Source of the DNA: Auanema rhodensis
Lineage: Eukaryota > Nematoda > Chromadorea > Rhabditida > Rhabditidae
Assembly (NCBI GenBank): GCA_964057225.1
Contig: OZ059894.1
Location: 22,784,476 to 22,848,475 of the forward strand
Reading direction: 5' to 3'
DNA length: 64,000 nt
In this document: one piece after another, positions 1 to 11,583 of the stretch
Layout of the letters: every line of letters begins with the position of its first letter
Position numbering within the stretch: position 1 is the first letter of the stretch
Program-made: the position numbers and the translations under genes
The notes under the pieces: generated by a model
Seen by the model: the letters and a program-made list of their open reading frames with translations, nothing else
Databases searched by the model: none
Told to the model about the DNA's origin: nothing

Positions 1-12
1 GTGAAAATCGAG

Positions 13-34
13 GATATAAGTGTGAACTTATATC
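13..34. repeat. Intra-monomer inverted repeat 1 (9-nt arms, 4-nt loop)
   Basis: Arms GATATAAGT (13-21) and ACTTATATC (26-34) are perfect reverse complements around GTGA. The element recurs at the same offset in almost every unit. Exceptions are V-type units with A to G at offset 18, the two units with a rearranged palindrome at 5992 and 8098, and truncated k180, which keeps only the left arm. It could form a hairpin or be a dimeric protein site; neither is shown. Confidence 0.85.
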
Positions 35-51
35 AGTTGATATCTCGGTGC

Positions 52-102
52 ATTTTTAAGCTAGCGCAAATCTGATAACACAGATCGACGCAGCTTAAAA
101 AT
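52..102. repeat. Intra-monomer long inverted repeat 2 (about 22-nt arms)
   Basis: The outer arms ATTTTTAAGCT (52-62) and AGCTTAAAAAT (92-102) are perfect complements. The inner parts AATCTG (69-74) and CAGATC (81-86) pair around the 6-nt loop ATAACA (75-80), with a few mismatches and one unpaired base between. It is the strongest dyad of the unit. In seven units of the left domain, A to G at offset 69 makes the inner arms perfect (GATCTG/CAGATC). R-type units (C at 99), W units (C at 97) and K units (91-92) carry single changes in the right arm, so the dyad is tolerated in weaker form. Confidence 0.85.
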
Positions 103-158
103 CCGCATCGAATGCACTATACTACATTGAGAAACGCTTAATACAAAAATTAGTTATG

Positions 159-240
159 ATCGTTTGAAAAATGATGCATTAGTGTATGTTGAGTTTCCAT
201 GTACACTCAACATTGCTTCCAAAAACATTTTGACAAAAAT
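159..240. other. Near-invariant core of the satellite unit
   Basis: Comparing all units by eye, nearly all diagnostic variants fall at offsets 69, 99, 123, 125, 129, 131, 137 and 150, or at 258, 266, 270, 282, 288, 292, 294, 316-320 and 340. The 82 bp between 159 and 240 stay the same in nearly every copy. Rare changes there are 178 A to T in four units (k156, k159, k164, k165) and single-copy changes at 181, 186, 201 and 211. Conserved boxes in satellites are often binding sites for chromatin proteins; that is a possible explanation, not a demonstrated one. Confidence 0.7.
186..213. repeat. Intra-monomer inverted repeat 3 within the conserved core
   Basis: Arms ATGTTGAGT (186-194) and ACTCAACAT (205-213) are perfect complements across a 10-nt spacer (TTCCATGTAC). 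It sits in the centre of the least variable part of the unit. I saw only three copies with a change inside it: offset 186 A to G in k144, 201 G to C in k151 (spacer) and 211 C to G in k164. Confidence 0.85.
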
Positions 241-255
241 TTTTTCGAAAAATTT
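221..255. other. Phased A/T tracts, possible bent DNA
   Basis: A-tracts start at 221, 235 and 248 with a T6 run at 240-245, giving a spacing of 13-14 bp. TTTTTCGAAAAA (241-252) is a perfect 12-bp palindrome. Tracts of this kind often give intrinsic curvature in satellite DNA, though the spacing is longer than one helical turn, so bending is uncertain. Qm units break the T-run with G at offset 241. Confidence 0.5.
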
Positions 256-351
256 CAGAATAATTCAGCAAAAAGTAGATGATTTTAGATTCCATTTTTC
301 AAGGCAAAGACGATGGACAATGTTATTCAACGAAAAAATCAATTCTTCAGG

Positions 352-1404
352 GTGAAAATCGAGGATATAAGTGTGAACTTATATCAGTTGATATCTCGGT
401 GCATTTTTAAGCTAGCGCAGATCTGATAACACAGATCGACGCAGCTTAAAAATCCGCATCGAATGCACTATACTACATTGAGAAACGATTAATACAAAAA
501 ATAGTTATGATCGTTTGAAAAATGATGCATTAGTGTATGTTGAGTTTCCATGTACACTCAACATTGCTTCCAAAAACATTTTGACAAAAATTTTTTCGAA
601 AAATTTCAGAATAATTTAGCGAAAAGTAGATGTTTTTAGATTCCATTTTTCAAGGCAAAGACGATGGACAATGTTATTCAACGAAAAAATCAATTCTTCA
701 GGGTGAAAATCGAGGATATAAGTGTGAACTTATATCAGTTGATATCTCGGTGCATTTTTAAGCTAGCGCAAATCTGATAACACAGATCGACGCAGCTTAA
801 AAATCCGCATCGAATGCACTATACTACATTGAGAAACGATTAATACAAAAAATAGTTATGATCGTTTGAAAAATGATGCATTAGTGTATGTTGAGTTTCC
901 ATGTACACTCAACATTGCTTCCAAAAACATTTTGACAAAAATTTTTTCGAAAAATTTCAGAATAATTTAGCGAAAAGTAGATGTTTTTAGATTCCATTTT
1001 TCAAGGCAAAGACGATGGACAATGTTATTCAACGAAAAAATCAATTCTTCAGGGTGAAAATCGAGGATATAAGTGTGAACTTATATCAGTTGATATCTCG
1101 GTGCATTTTTAAGCTAGCGCAAATCTGATAACACAGATCGACGCAGCTTAAAAATCCGCATCGAATGCACTATACTACATTGAGAAACGATTAATACAAA
1201 AAATAGTTATGATCGTTTGAAAAATGATGCATTAGTGTATGTTGAGTTTCCATGTACACTCAACATTGCTTCCAAAAACATTTTGACAAAAATTTTTTCG
1301 AAAAATTTCAGAATAATTTAGCGAAAAGTAGATGTTTTTAGATTCCATTTTTCAAGGCAAAGACGATGGACAATGTTATTCAACGAAAAAATCAATTCTT
1401 CAGG
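352..1404. repeat. Run of three consecutive Qg monomers
   Basis: Units k2-k4 are all Qg (ACGATTAAT, AAAAAATAG, TTAGCG). Only the first has the G at offset 69. Elsewhere Q units usually alternate with P, R or U units, so this looks like single-unit amplification inside a triplet. Confidence 0.8.
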
Positions 1405-2106
1405 GTGAAAATCGAGGATATAAGTGTGAACTTATATCAGTTGATATCTCGGTGCATTTTTAAGCTAGCGCAAATCTGATAACACAGATCGACGCAGCTT
1501 AACAATCCGCATCGAATGCACTATACTACATTGAAAAACGCTTAATACAAAAATTAGTTATGATCGTTTGAAAAATGATGCATTAGTGTATGTTGAGTTT
1601 CCATGTACACTCAACATTGCTTCCAAAAACATTTTGACAAAAATTTTTTCGAAAAATTTCAGAATAATTTAGCAAAAAGTAGATGTTTTTAGATTCCATT
1701 TTTCAAGGCAAAGACGATGGACAATGTTATTCAACGAAAAAATCAATTCTTCAGGGTGAAAATCGAGGATATAAGTGTGAACTTATATCAGTTGATATCT
1801 CGGTGCATTTTTAAGCTAGCGCAAATCTGATAACACAGATCGACGCAGCTTAAAAATCCGCATCGAATGCACTATACTACATTGAGAAACGCTTAATACA
1901 AAAATTAGTTATGATCGTTTGAAAAATGATGCATTAGTGTATGTTGAGTTTCCATGTACACTCAACATTGCTTCCAAAAACATTTTGACAAAAATTTTTT
2001 CGAAAAATTTCAGAATAATTCAGCAAAAAGTAGATGATTTTAGATTCCATTTTTCAAGGCAAAGACGATGGACAATGTTATTCAACGAAAAAATCAATTC
2101 TTCAGG

Positions 2107-4212
2107 GTGAAAATCGAGGATATAAGTGTGAACTTATATCAGTTGATATCTCGGTGCATTTTTAAGCTAGCGCAGATCTGATAACACAGATCGACGCAGC
2201 TTAAAAATCCGCATCGAATGCACTATACTACATTGAGAAACGATTAATACAAAAAATAGTTATGATCGTTTGAAAAATGATGCATTAGTGTATGTTGAGT
2301 TTCCATGTACACTCAACATTGCTTCCAAAAACATTTTGACAAAAATTTTTTCGAAAAATTTCAGAATAATTTAGCGAAAAGTAGATGTTTTTAGATTCCA
2401 TTTTTCAAGGCAAAGACGATGGACAATGTTATTCAACGAAAAAATCAATTCTTCAGGGTGAAAATCGAGGATATAAGTGTGAACTTATATCAGTTGATAT
2501 CTCGGTGCATTTTTAAGCTAGCGCAAATCTGATAACACAGATCGACGCAGCTTAACAATCCGCATCGAATACACTATACTACATTGAAAAACGCTTAATA
2601 CAAAAATTAGTTATGATCGTTTGAAAAATGATGCATTAGTGTATGTTGAGTTTCCATGTACACTCAACATTGCTTCCAAAAACATTTTGACAAAAATTTT
2701 TTCGAAAAATTTCAGAATAATTTAGCAAAAAGTAGATGTTTTAAGATTCCATTTTTCAAGGCAAAGACGATGGACAATGTTATTCAACGAAAAAATCAAT
2801 TCTTCAGGGTGAAAATCGAGGATATAAGTGTGAACTTATATCAGTTGATATCTCGGTGCATTTTTAAGCTAGCGCAAATCTGATAACACAGATCGACGCA
2901 GCTTAAAAATCCGCATCGAATGCACTATACTACATTAAGAAACGCTTAATACAAAAATTAGTTATGATCGTTTGAAAAATGATGCATTAGTGTATGTTGA
3001 GTTTCCATGTACACTCAACATTGCTTCCAAAAACATTTTGACAAAAATTTTTTCGAAAAATTTCAGAATAATTCAGCAAAAAGTAGATGATTTTAGATTC
3101 CATTTTTCAAGGCAAAGACGATGGACAATGTTATTCAACGAAAAAATCAATTCTTCAGGGTGAAAATCGAGGATATAAGTGTGAACTTATATCAGTTGAT
3201 ATCTCGGTGCATTTTTAAGCTAGCGCAGATCTGATAACACAGATCGACGCAGCTTAAAAATCCGCATCGAATGCACTATACTACATTGAGAAACGATTAA
3301 TACAAAAAATAGTTATGATCGTTTGAAAAATGATGCATTAGTGTATGTTGAGTTTCCATGTACACTCAACATTGCTTCCAAAAACATTTTGACAAAAATT
3401 TTTTCGAAAAATTTCAGAATAATTTAGCGAAAAGTAGATGTTTTTAGATTCCATTTTTCAAGGCAAAGACGATGGACAATGTTATTCAACGAAAAAATCA
3501 ATTCTTCAGGGTGAAAATCGAGGATATAAGTGTGAACTTATATCAGTTGATATCTCGGTGCATTTTTAAGCTAGCGCAAATCTGATAACACAGATCGACG
3601 CAGCTTAACAATCCGCATCGAATACACTATACTACATTGAAAAACGCTTAATACAAAAATTAGTTATGATCGTTTGAAAAATGATGCATTAGTGTATGTT
3701 GAGTTTCCATGTACACTCAACATTGCTTCCAAAAACATTTTGACAAAAATTTTTTCGAAAAATTTCAGAATAATTTAGCAAAAAGTAGATGTTTTAAGAT
3801 TCCATTTTTCAAGGCAAAGACGATGGACAATGTTATTCAACGAAAAAATCAATTCTTCAGGGTGAAAATCGAGGATATAAGTGTGAACTTATATCAGTTG
3901 ATATCTCGGTGCATTTTTAAGCTAGCGCAAATCTGATAACACAGATCGACGCAGCTTAAAAATCCGCATCGAATGCACTATACTACATTAAGAAACGCTT
4001 AATACAAAAATTAGTTATGATCGTTTGAAAAATGATGCATTAGTGTATGTTGAGTTTCCATGTACACTCAACATTGCTTCCAAAAACATTTTGACAAAAA
4101 TTTTTTCGAAAAATTTCAGAATAATTCAGCAAAAAGTAGATGATTTTAGATTCCATTTTTCAAGGCAAAGACGATGGACAATGTTATTCAACGAAAAAAT
4201 CAATTCTTCAGG
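2107..4212. repeat. Two tandem copies of a 1053-bp Qg-R-P triplet
   Basis: Units k7-k9 and k10-k12 match in order and in private variants: the offset-69 G in both Qg units, AATACACTAT (2569 and 3622) and TTTTAAGATTCC (about 2739 and 3792) in both R units, and TTAAGAAACG in both P units. The private variants occur nowhere else in the window, so this is a recent local duplication. Confidence 0.9.
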
Positions 4213-5991
4213 GTGAAAATCGAGGATATAAGTGTGAACTTATATCAGTTGATATCTCGGTGCATTTTTAAGCTAGCGCAGATCTGATAACACAGATCGA
4301 CGCAGCTTAAAAATCCGCATCGAATGCACTATACTACATTGAGAAACGATTAATACAAAAAATAGTTATGATCGTTTGAAAAATGATGCATTAGTGTATG
4401 TTGAGTTTCCATGTACACTCAACATTGCTTCCAAAAACATTTTGACAAAAATTTTTTCGAAAAATTTCAGAATAATTTAGCAAAAAGTAGATGTTTTTAG
4501 ATTCCATTTTTCAAGGCAAAGACGATGGACAATGTTATTCAACGAAAAAATCAATTCTTCAGGGTGAAAATCGAGGATATAAGTGTGAACTTATATCAGT
4601 TGATATCTCGGTGCATTTTTAAGCTAGCGCAAATCTGATAACACAGATCGACGCAGCTTAACAATCCGCATCGAATGCACTATACAACATTGAAAAACGC
4701 TTAATACAAAAATTAGTTATGATCGTTTGAAAAATGATGCATTAGTGTATGTTGAGTTTCCATGTACACTCAACATTGCTTCCAAAAACATTTTGACAAA
4801 AATTTTTTCGAAAAATTTCAGAATAATTTAGCGAAAAGTAGATGTTTTTAGATTCCATTTTTCAAGGCAAAGACGATGGACAATGTTATTCAACGAAAAA
4901 ATCAATTCTTCAGGGTGAAAATCGAGGATATAAGTGTGAACTTATATCAGTTGATATCTCGGTGCATTTTTAAGCTAGCGCAAATCTGATAACACAGATC
5001 GACGCAGCTTAACAATCCGCATCGAATGCACTATACTACATTGAAAAACGCTTAATACAAAAATTAGTTATGATCGTTTGAAAAATGATGCATTAGTGTA
5101 TGTTGAGTTTCCATGTACACTCAACATTGCTTCCAAAAACATTTTGACAAAAATTTTTTCGAAAAATTTCAGAATAATTTAGCAAAAAGTAGATGTTTTT
5201 AGATTCCATTTTTCAAGGCAAAGACGATGGACAATGTTATTCAACGAAAAAATCAATTCTTCAGGGTGAAAATCGAGGATATAAGTGTGAACTTATATCA
5301 GTTGATATCTCGGTGCATTTTTAAGCTAGCGCAAATCTGATAACACAGATCGACGCAGCTTAAAAATCCGCATCGAATGCACTATACTACATTAAGAAAC
5401 GCTTAATACAAAAATTAGTTATGATCGTTTGAAAAATGATGCATTAGTGTATGTTGAGTTTCCATGTACACTCAACATTGCTTCCAAAAACATTTTGACA
5501 AAAATTTTTTCGAAAAATTTCAGAATAATTCAGCAAAAAGTAGATGATTTTAGATTCCATTTTTCAAGGCAAAGACGATGGACAATGTTATTCAACGAAA
5601 AAATCAATTCTTCAGGGTGAAAATCGAGGATATAAGTGTGAACTTATATCAGTTGATATCTCGGTGCATTTTTAAGCTAGCGCAAATCTGATAACACAGA
5701 TCGACGCAGCTTAAAAATCCGCATCGAATGCACTATACTACATTGAGAAACGATTAATACAAAAAATAGTTATGATCGTTTGAAAAATGATGCATTAGTG
5801 TATGTTGAGTTTCCATGTACACTCAACATTGCTTCCAAAAACATTTTGACAAAAATTTTTTCGAAAAATTTCAGAATAATTTAGCAAAAAGTAGATGTTT
5901 TTAGATTCCATTTTTCAAGGCAAAGACGATGGACAATGTTATTCAACGAAAAAATCAATTCTTCAGGGTGAAAATCGAGGATATAAGTGTG

Positions 5992-6005
5992 AACATATAT
6001 ATGTT
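5992..6005. repeat. Rearranged dyad: 14-bp perfect AT palindrome, first copy
   Basis: Inverted repeat 1 is changed by three clustered substitutions so that AACATATATATGTT replaces the usual AACTTATATCAGTT. The change removes the original hairpin and makes a new perfect palindrome in the same place. It occurs in an R-type unit (k18). Confidence 0.85.
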
Positions 6006-8097
6006 GATATCTCGGTGCATTTTTAAGCTAGCGCAAATCTGATAACACAGATCGACGCAGCTTAACAATCCGCATCGAATGCACTATACTACATTGAAAA
6101 ACGCTTAATACAAAAATTAGTTATGATCGTTTGAAAAATGATGCATTAGTGTATGTTGAGTTTCCATGTACACTCAACATTGCTTCCAAAAACATTTTGA
6201 CAAAAATTTTTTCGAAAAATTTCAGAATAATTTAGCAAAAAGTAGATGTTTTTAGATTCCATTTTTCAAGGCAAAGACGATGGACAATGTTATTCAACGA
6301 AAAAATCAATTCTTCAGGGTGAAAATCGAGGATATAAGTGTGAACTTATATCAGTTGATATCTCGGTGCATTTTTAAGCTAGCGCAAATCTGATAACACA
6401 GATCGACGCAGCTTAACAATCCGCATCGAATGCACTATACTACATTGAAAAACGCTTAATACAAAAATTAGTTATGATCGTTTGAAAAATGATGCATTAG
6501 TGTATGTTGAGTTTCCATGTACACTCAACATTGCTTCCAAAAACATTTTGACAAAAATTTTTTCGAAAAATTTCAGAATAATTTAGCAAAAAGTAGATGT
6601 TTTTAGATTCCATTTTTCAAGGCAAAGACGATGGACAATGTTATTCAACGAAAAAATCAATTCTTCAGGGTGAAAATCGAGGATATAAGTGTGAACTTAT
6701 ATCAGTTGATATCTCGGTGCATTTTTAAGCTAGCGCAAATCTGATAACACAGATCGACGCAGCTTAACAATCCGCATCGAATGCACTATACAACATTGAA
6801 AAACGCTTAATACAAAAATTAGTTATGATCGTTTGAAAAATGATGCATTAGTGTATGTTGAGTTTCCATGTACACTCAACATTGCTTCCAAAAACATTTT
6901 GACAAAAATTTTTTCGAAAAATTTCAGAATAATTTAGCGAAAAGTAGATGTTTTTAGATTCCATTTTTCAAGGCAAAGACGATGGACAATGTTATTCAAC
7001 GAAAAAATCAATTCTTCAGGGTGAAAATCGAGGATATAAGTGTGAACTTATATCAGTTGATATCTCGGTGCATTTTTAAGCTAGCGCAAATCTGATAACA
7101 CAGATCGACGCAGCTTAACAATCCGCATCGAATGCACTATACTACATTGAAAAACGCTTAATACAAAAATTAGTTATGATCGTTTGAAAAATGATGCATT
7201 AGTGTATGTTGAGTTTCCATGTACACTCAACATTGCTTCCAAAAACATTTTGACAAAAATTTTTTCGAAAAATTTCAGAATAATTTAGCAAAAAGTAGAT
7301 GTTTTTAGATTCCATTTTTCAAGGCAAAGACGATGGACAATGTTATTCAACGAAAAAATCAATTCTTCAGGGTGAAAATCGAGGATATAAGTGTGAACTT
7401 ATATCAGTTGATATCTCGGTGCATTTTTAAGCTAGCGCAAATCTGATAACACAGATCGACGCAGCTTAAAAATCCGCATCGAATGCACTATACTACATTA
7501 AGAAACGCTTAATACAAAAATTAGTTATGATCGTTTGAAAAATGATGCATTAGTGTATGTTGAGTTTCCATGTACACTCAACATTGCTTCCAAAAACATT
7601 TTGACAAAAATTTTTTCGAAAAATTTCAGAATAATTCAGCAAAAAGTAGATGATTTTAGATTCCATTTTTCAAGGCAAAGACGATGGACAATGTTATTCA
7701 ACGAAAAAATCAATTCTTCAGGGTGAAAATCGAGGATATAAGTGTGAACTTATATCAGTTGATATCTCGGTGCATTTTTAAGCTAGCGCAAATCTGATAA
7801 CACAGATCGACGCAGCTTAAAAATCCGCATCGAATGCACTATACTACATTGAGAAACGATTAATACAAAAAATAGTTATGATCGTTTGAAAAATGATGCA
7901 TTAGTGTATGTTGAGTTTCCATGTACACTCAACATTGCTTCCAAAAACATTTTGACAAAAATTTTTTCGAAAAATTTCAGAATAATTTAGCAAAAAGTAG
8001 ATGTTTTTAGATTCCATTTTTCAAGGCAAAGACGATGGACAATGTTATTCAACGAAAAAATCAATTCTTCAGGGTGAAAATCGAGGATATAAGTGTG

Positions 8098-8111
8098 AAC
8101 ATATATATGTT
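8098..8111. repeat. Rearranged dyad: 14-bp perfect AT palindrome, second copy
   Basis: Same three substitutions as at 5992, exactly 2106 bp (six units) downstream in k24. This shows that the variant was copied as part of the six-unit block. Confidence 0.85.
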
Positions 8112-9477
8112 GATATCTCGGTGCATTTTTAAGCTAGCGCAAATCTGATAACACAGATCGACGCAGCTTAACAATCCGCATCGAATGCACTATACTACAT
8201 TGAAAAACGCTTAATACAAAAATTAGTTATGATCGTTTGAAAAATGATGCATTAGTGTATGTTGAGTTTCCATGTACACTCAACATTGCTTCCAAAAACA
8301 TTTTGACAAAAATTTTTTCGAAAAATTTCAGAATAATTTAGCAAAAAGTAGATGTTTTTAGATTCCATTTTTCAAGGCAAAGACGATGGACAATGTTATT
8401 CAACGAAAAAATCAATTCTTCAGGGTGAAAATCGAGGATATAAGTGTGAACTTATATCAGTTGATATCTCGGTGCATTTTTAAGCTAGCGCAAATCTGAT
8501 AACACAGATCGACGCAGCTTAACAATCCGCATCGAATGCACTATACTACATTGAAAAACGCTTAATACAAAAATTAGTTATGATCGTTTGAAAAATGATG
8601 CATTAGTGTATGTTGAGTTTCCATGTACACTCAACATTGCTTCCAAAAACATTTTGACAAAAATTTTTTCGAAAAATTTCAGAATAATTTAGCAAAAAGT
8701 AGATGTTTTTAGATTCCATTTTTCAAGGCAAAGACGATGGACAATGTTATTCAACGAAAAAATCAATTCTTCAGGGTGAAAATCGAGGATATAAGTGTGA
8801 ACTTATATCAGTTGATATCTCGGTGCATTTTTAAGCTAGCGCAAATCTGATAACACAGATCGACGCAGCTTAAAAATCCGCATCGAATGCACTATACTAC
8901 ATTGAGAAACGATTAATACAAAAAATAGTTATGATCGTTTGAAAAATGATGCATTAGTGTATGTTGAGTTTCCATGTACACTCAACATTGCTTCCAAAAA
9001 CATTTTGACAAAAATTTTTTCGAAAAATTTCAGAATAATTTAGCGAAAAGTAGATGTTTTTAGATTCCATTTTTCAAGGCAAAGACGATGGACAATGTTA
9101 TTCAACGAAAAAATCAATTCTTCAGGGTGAAAATCGAGGATATAAGTGTGAACTTATATCAGTTGATATCTCGGTGCATTTTTAAGCTAGCGCAAATCTG
9201 ATAACACAGATCGACGCAGCTTAAAAATCCGCATCGAATGCACTATACTACATTAAGAAACGCTTAATACAAAAATTAGTTATGATCGTTTGAAAAATGA
9301 TGCATTAGTGTATGTTGAGTTTCCATGTACACTCAACATTGCTTCCAAAAACATTTTGACAAAAATTTTTTCGAAAAATTTCAGAATAATTTAGCAAAAA
9401 GTAGATGTTTTTAGATTCCATTTTTCAAGGCAAAGACGATGGACAATGTTATTCAACGAAAAAATCAATTCTTCAGG

Positions 9478-11583
9478 GTGAAAATCGAGGATATAAGTGT
9501 GAACTTATATCAGTTGATATCTCGGTGCATTTTTAAGCTAGCGCAAATCTGATAACACAGATCGACGCAGCTTAAAAATCCGCATCGAATGCACTATACT
9601 ACATTAAGAAACGCTTAATACAAAAATTAGTTATGATCGTTTGAAAAATGATGCATTAGTGTATGTTGAGTTTCCATGTACACTCAACATTGCTTCCAAA
9701 AACATTTTGACAAAAATTTTTTCGAAAAATTTCAGAATAATTCAGCAAAAAGTAGATGATTTTAGATTCCATTTTTCAAGGCAAAGACGATGGACAATGT
9801 TATTCAACGAAAAAATCAATTCTTCAGGGTGAAAATCGAGGATATAAGTGTGAACTTATATCAGTTGATATCTCGGTGCATTTTTAAGCTAGCGCAGATC
9901 TGATAACACAGATCGACGCAGCTTAAAAATCCGCATCGAATGCACTATACTACATTGAGAAACGATTAATACAAAAAATAGTTATGATCGTTTGAAAAAT
10001 GATGCATTAGTGTATGTTGAGTTTCCATGTACACTCAACATTGCTTCCAAAAACATTTTGACAAAAATTTTTTCGAAAAATTTCAGAATAATTTAGCAAA
10101 AAGTAGATGTTTTTAGATTCCATTTTTCAAGGCAAAGACGATGGACAATGTTATTCAACGAAAAAATCAATTCTTCAGGGTGAAAATCGAGGATATAAGT
10201 GTGAACTTATATCAGTTGATATCTCGGTGCATTTTTAAGCTAGCGCAAATCTGATAACACAGATCGACGCAGCTTAAAAATCCGCATCGAATGCACTATA
10301 CTACATTAAGAAACGCTTAATACAAAAATTAGTTATGATCGTTTGAAAAATGATGCATTAGTGTATGTTGAGTTTCCATGTACACTCAACATTGCTTCCA
10401 AAAACATTTTGACAAAAATTTTTTCGAAAAATTTCAGAATAATTCAGCAAAAAGTAGATGATTTTAGATTCCATTTTTCAAGGCAAAGACGATGGACAAT
10501 GTTATTCAACGAAAAAATCAATTCTTCAGGGTGAAAATCGAGGATATAAGTGTGAACTTATATCAGTTGATATCTCGGTGCATTTTTAAGCTAGCGCAGA
10601 TCTGATAACACAGATCGACGCAGCTTAAAAATCCGCATCGAATGCACTATACTACATTGAGAAACGATTAATACAAAAAATAGTTATGATCGTTTGAAAA
10701 ATGATGCATTAGTGTATGTTGAGTTTCCATGTACACTCAACATTGCTTCCAAAAACATTTTGACAAAAATTTTTTCGAAAAATTTCAGAATAATTTAGCA
10801 AAAAGTAGATGTTTTTAGATTCCATTTTTCAAGGCAAAGACGATGGACAATGTTATTCAACGAAAAAATCAATTCTTCAGGGTGAAAATCGAGGATATAA
10901 GTGTGAACTTATATCAGTTGATATCTCGGTGCATTTTTAAGCTAGCGCAAATCTGATAACACAGATCGACGCAGCTTAACAATCCGCATCGAATGCACTA
11001 TACAACATTGAAAAACGCTTAATACAAAAATTAGTTATGATCGTTTGAAAAATGATGCATTGGTGTATGTTGAGTTTCCATGTACACTCAACATTGCTTC
11101 CAAAAACATTTTGACAAAAATTTTTTCGAAAAATTTCAGAATAATTCAGCAAAAAGTAGATGATTTTAGATTCCATTTTTCAAGGCAAAGACGATGGACA
11201 ATGTTATTCAACGAAAAAATCAATTCTTCAGGGTGAAAATCGAGGATATAAGTGTGAACTTATATCAGTTGATATCTCGGTGCATTTTTAAGCTAGCGCA
11301 GATCTGATAACACAGATCGACGCAGCTTAAAAATCCGCATCGAATGCACTATACTACATTGAGAAACGATTAATACAAAAAATAGTTATGATCGTTTGAA
11401 AAATGATGCATTAGTGTATGTTGAGTTTCCATGTACACTCAACATTGCTTCCAAAAACATTTTGACAAAAATTTTTTCGAAAAATTTCAGAATAATTTAG
11501 CAAAAAGTAGATGTTTTTAGATTCCATTTTTCAAGGCAAAGACGATGGACAATGTTATTCAACGAAAAAATCAATTCTTCAGG
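9478..11583. repeat. Three tandem two-monomer (702 bp) P-Q repeats
   Basis: k28-k33 alternate P and Q, and all three Q units carry the offset-69 G (AGATCT at 9896, 10598 and 11300). The third P unit (k32) is a chimera with an R-like 5' half. Confidence 0.85.
10882..11232. repeat. Chimeric monomer: R-like 5' half, P 3' half
   Basis: k32 has AACAATCC, TACAACATT and GAAAAACG from the R-like type, then TTCAGC and GATGATTTT from P. The switch must fall between offsets about 150 and 266, that is, in or next to the conserved core. A private A to G at offset 181 (ATTGGTG) lies in that interval. This is the product expected from crossover or gene conversion between unlike units. Confidence 0.85.

Larger units (their letters stand above)
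1..351. repeat. Reference monomer k1 (P-type)
   Basis: First complete unit, used here as the coordinate frame for all offsets; its phase is arbitrary because the window opens mid-array. It begins GTGAAAATCGAGG and ends AATTCTTCAGG. It contains 113 G+C and 12 CpG. Landmarks: dyad 13-34, an EcoRV site (GATATC) at 39-44, an NheI site (GCTAGC) at 60-65, long dyad 52-102, variable zone 123-150, near-invariant core 159-240, dyad 186-213, A/T-tract zone 221-255 and variable zone 258-340. I see no obvious internal half-unit duplication, so the unit does not look like a recent dimer of about 175 bp. Confidence 0.95.
5617..9828. repeat. Two tandem six-monomer (2106 bp) blocks
   Basis: k17-k22 reads Q, R with AT palindrome, R, R-like (ACAAC), R, P. 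k23-k28 reads Q, R with AT palindrome, R, Qg, U, P. The first three units and the last match, and the rare palindrome marks both. The fourth and fifth positions differ, so the copies have exchanged units with other parts of the array since duplication. Confidence 0.8.

Noticed and set aside
244-260. CENP-B box-like sequence
   Set aside because: TTCG followed by A at the right spacing is present, but the CGGG part of the box is not (TCAG instead). The match is too weak to claim.
1-351. Unit as a dimer of two related half-units of about 175 bp
   Set aside because: I compared the halves by eye and saw only short A/T-rich similarity, not a diverged duplication.
164-355. A 63-residue open frame, repeated identically in 32 P-type units
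   Set aside because: It opens at TTG, has no sign of a protein family and exists only because the P-type bases at 264-269 remove a stop present in other types. It is a by-product of the satellite, not a gene.
2656-2883. A 75-residue frame crossing a unit boundary, also at 3709, 60219, 62325 and 63163
   Set aside because: It appears only where single-base variants abolish a stop codon, in unrelated monomer types (R and Z). There is no coding signature and the frame is closed in most copies.
10976-11176. A 66-residue minus-strand frame in the chimeric unit k32
   Set aside because: It occurs once, created by the chance combination of variants in that unit, and has no recognisable features.
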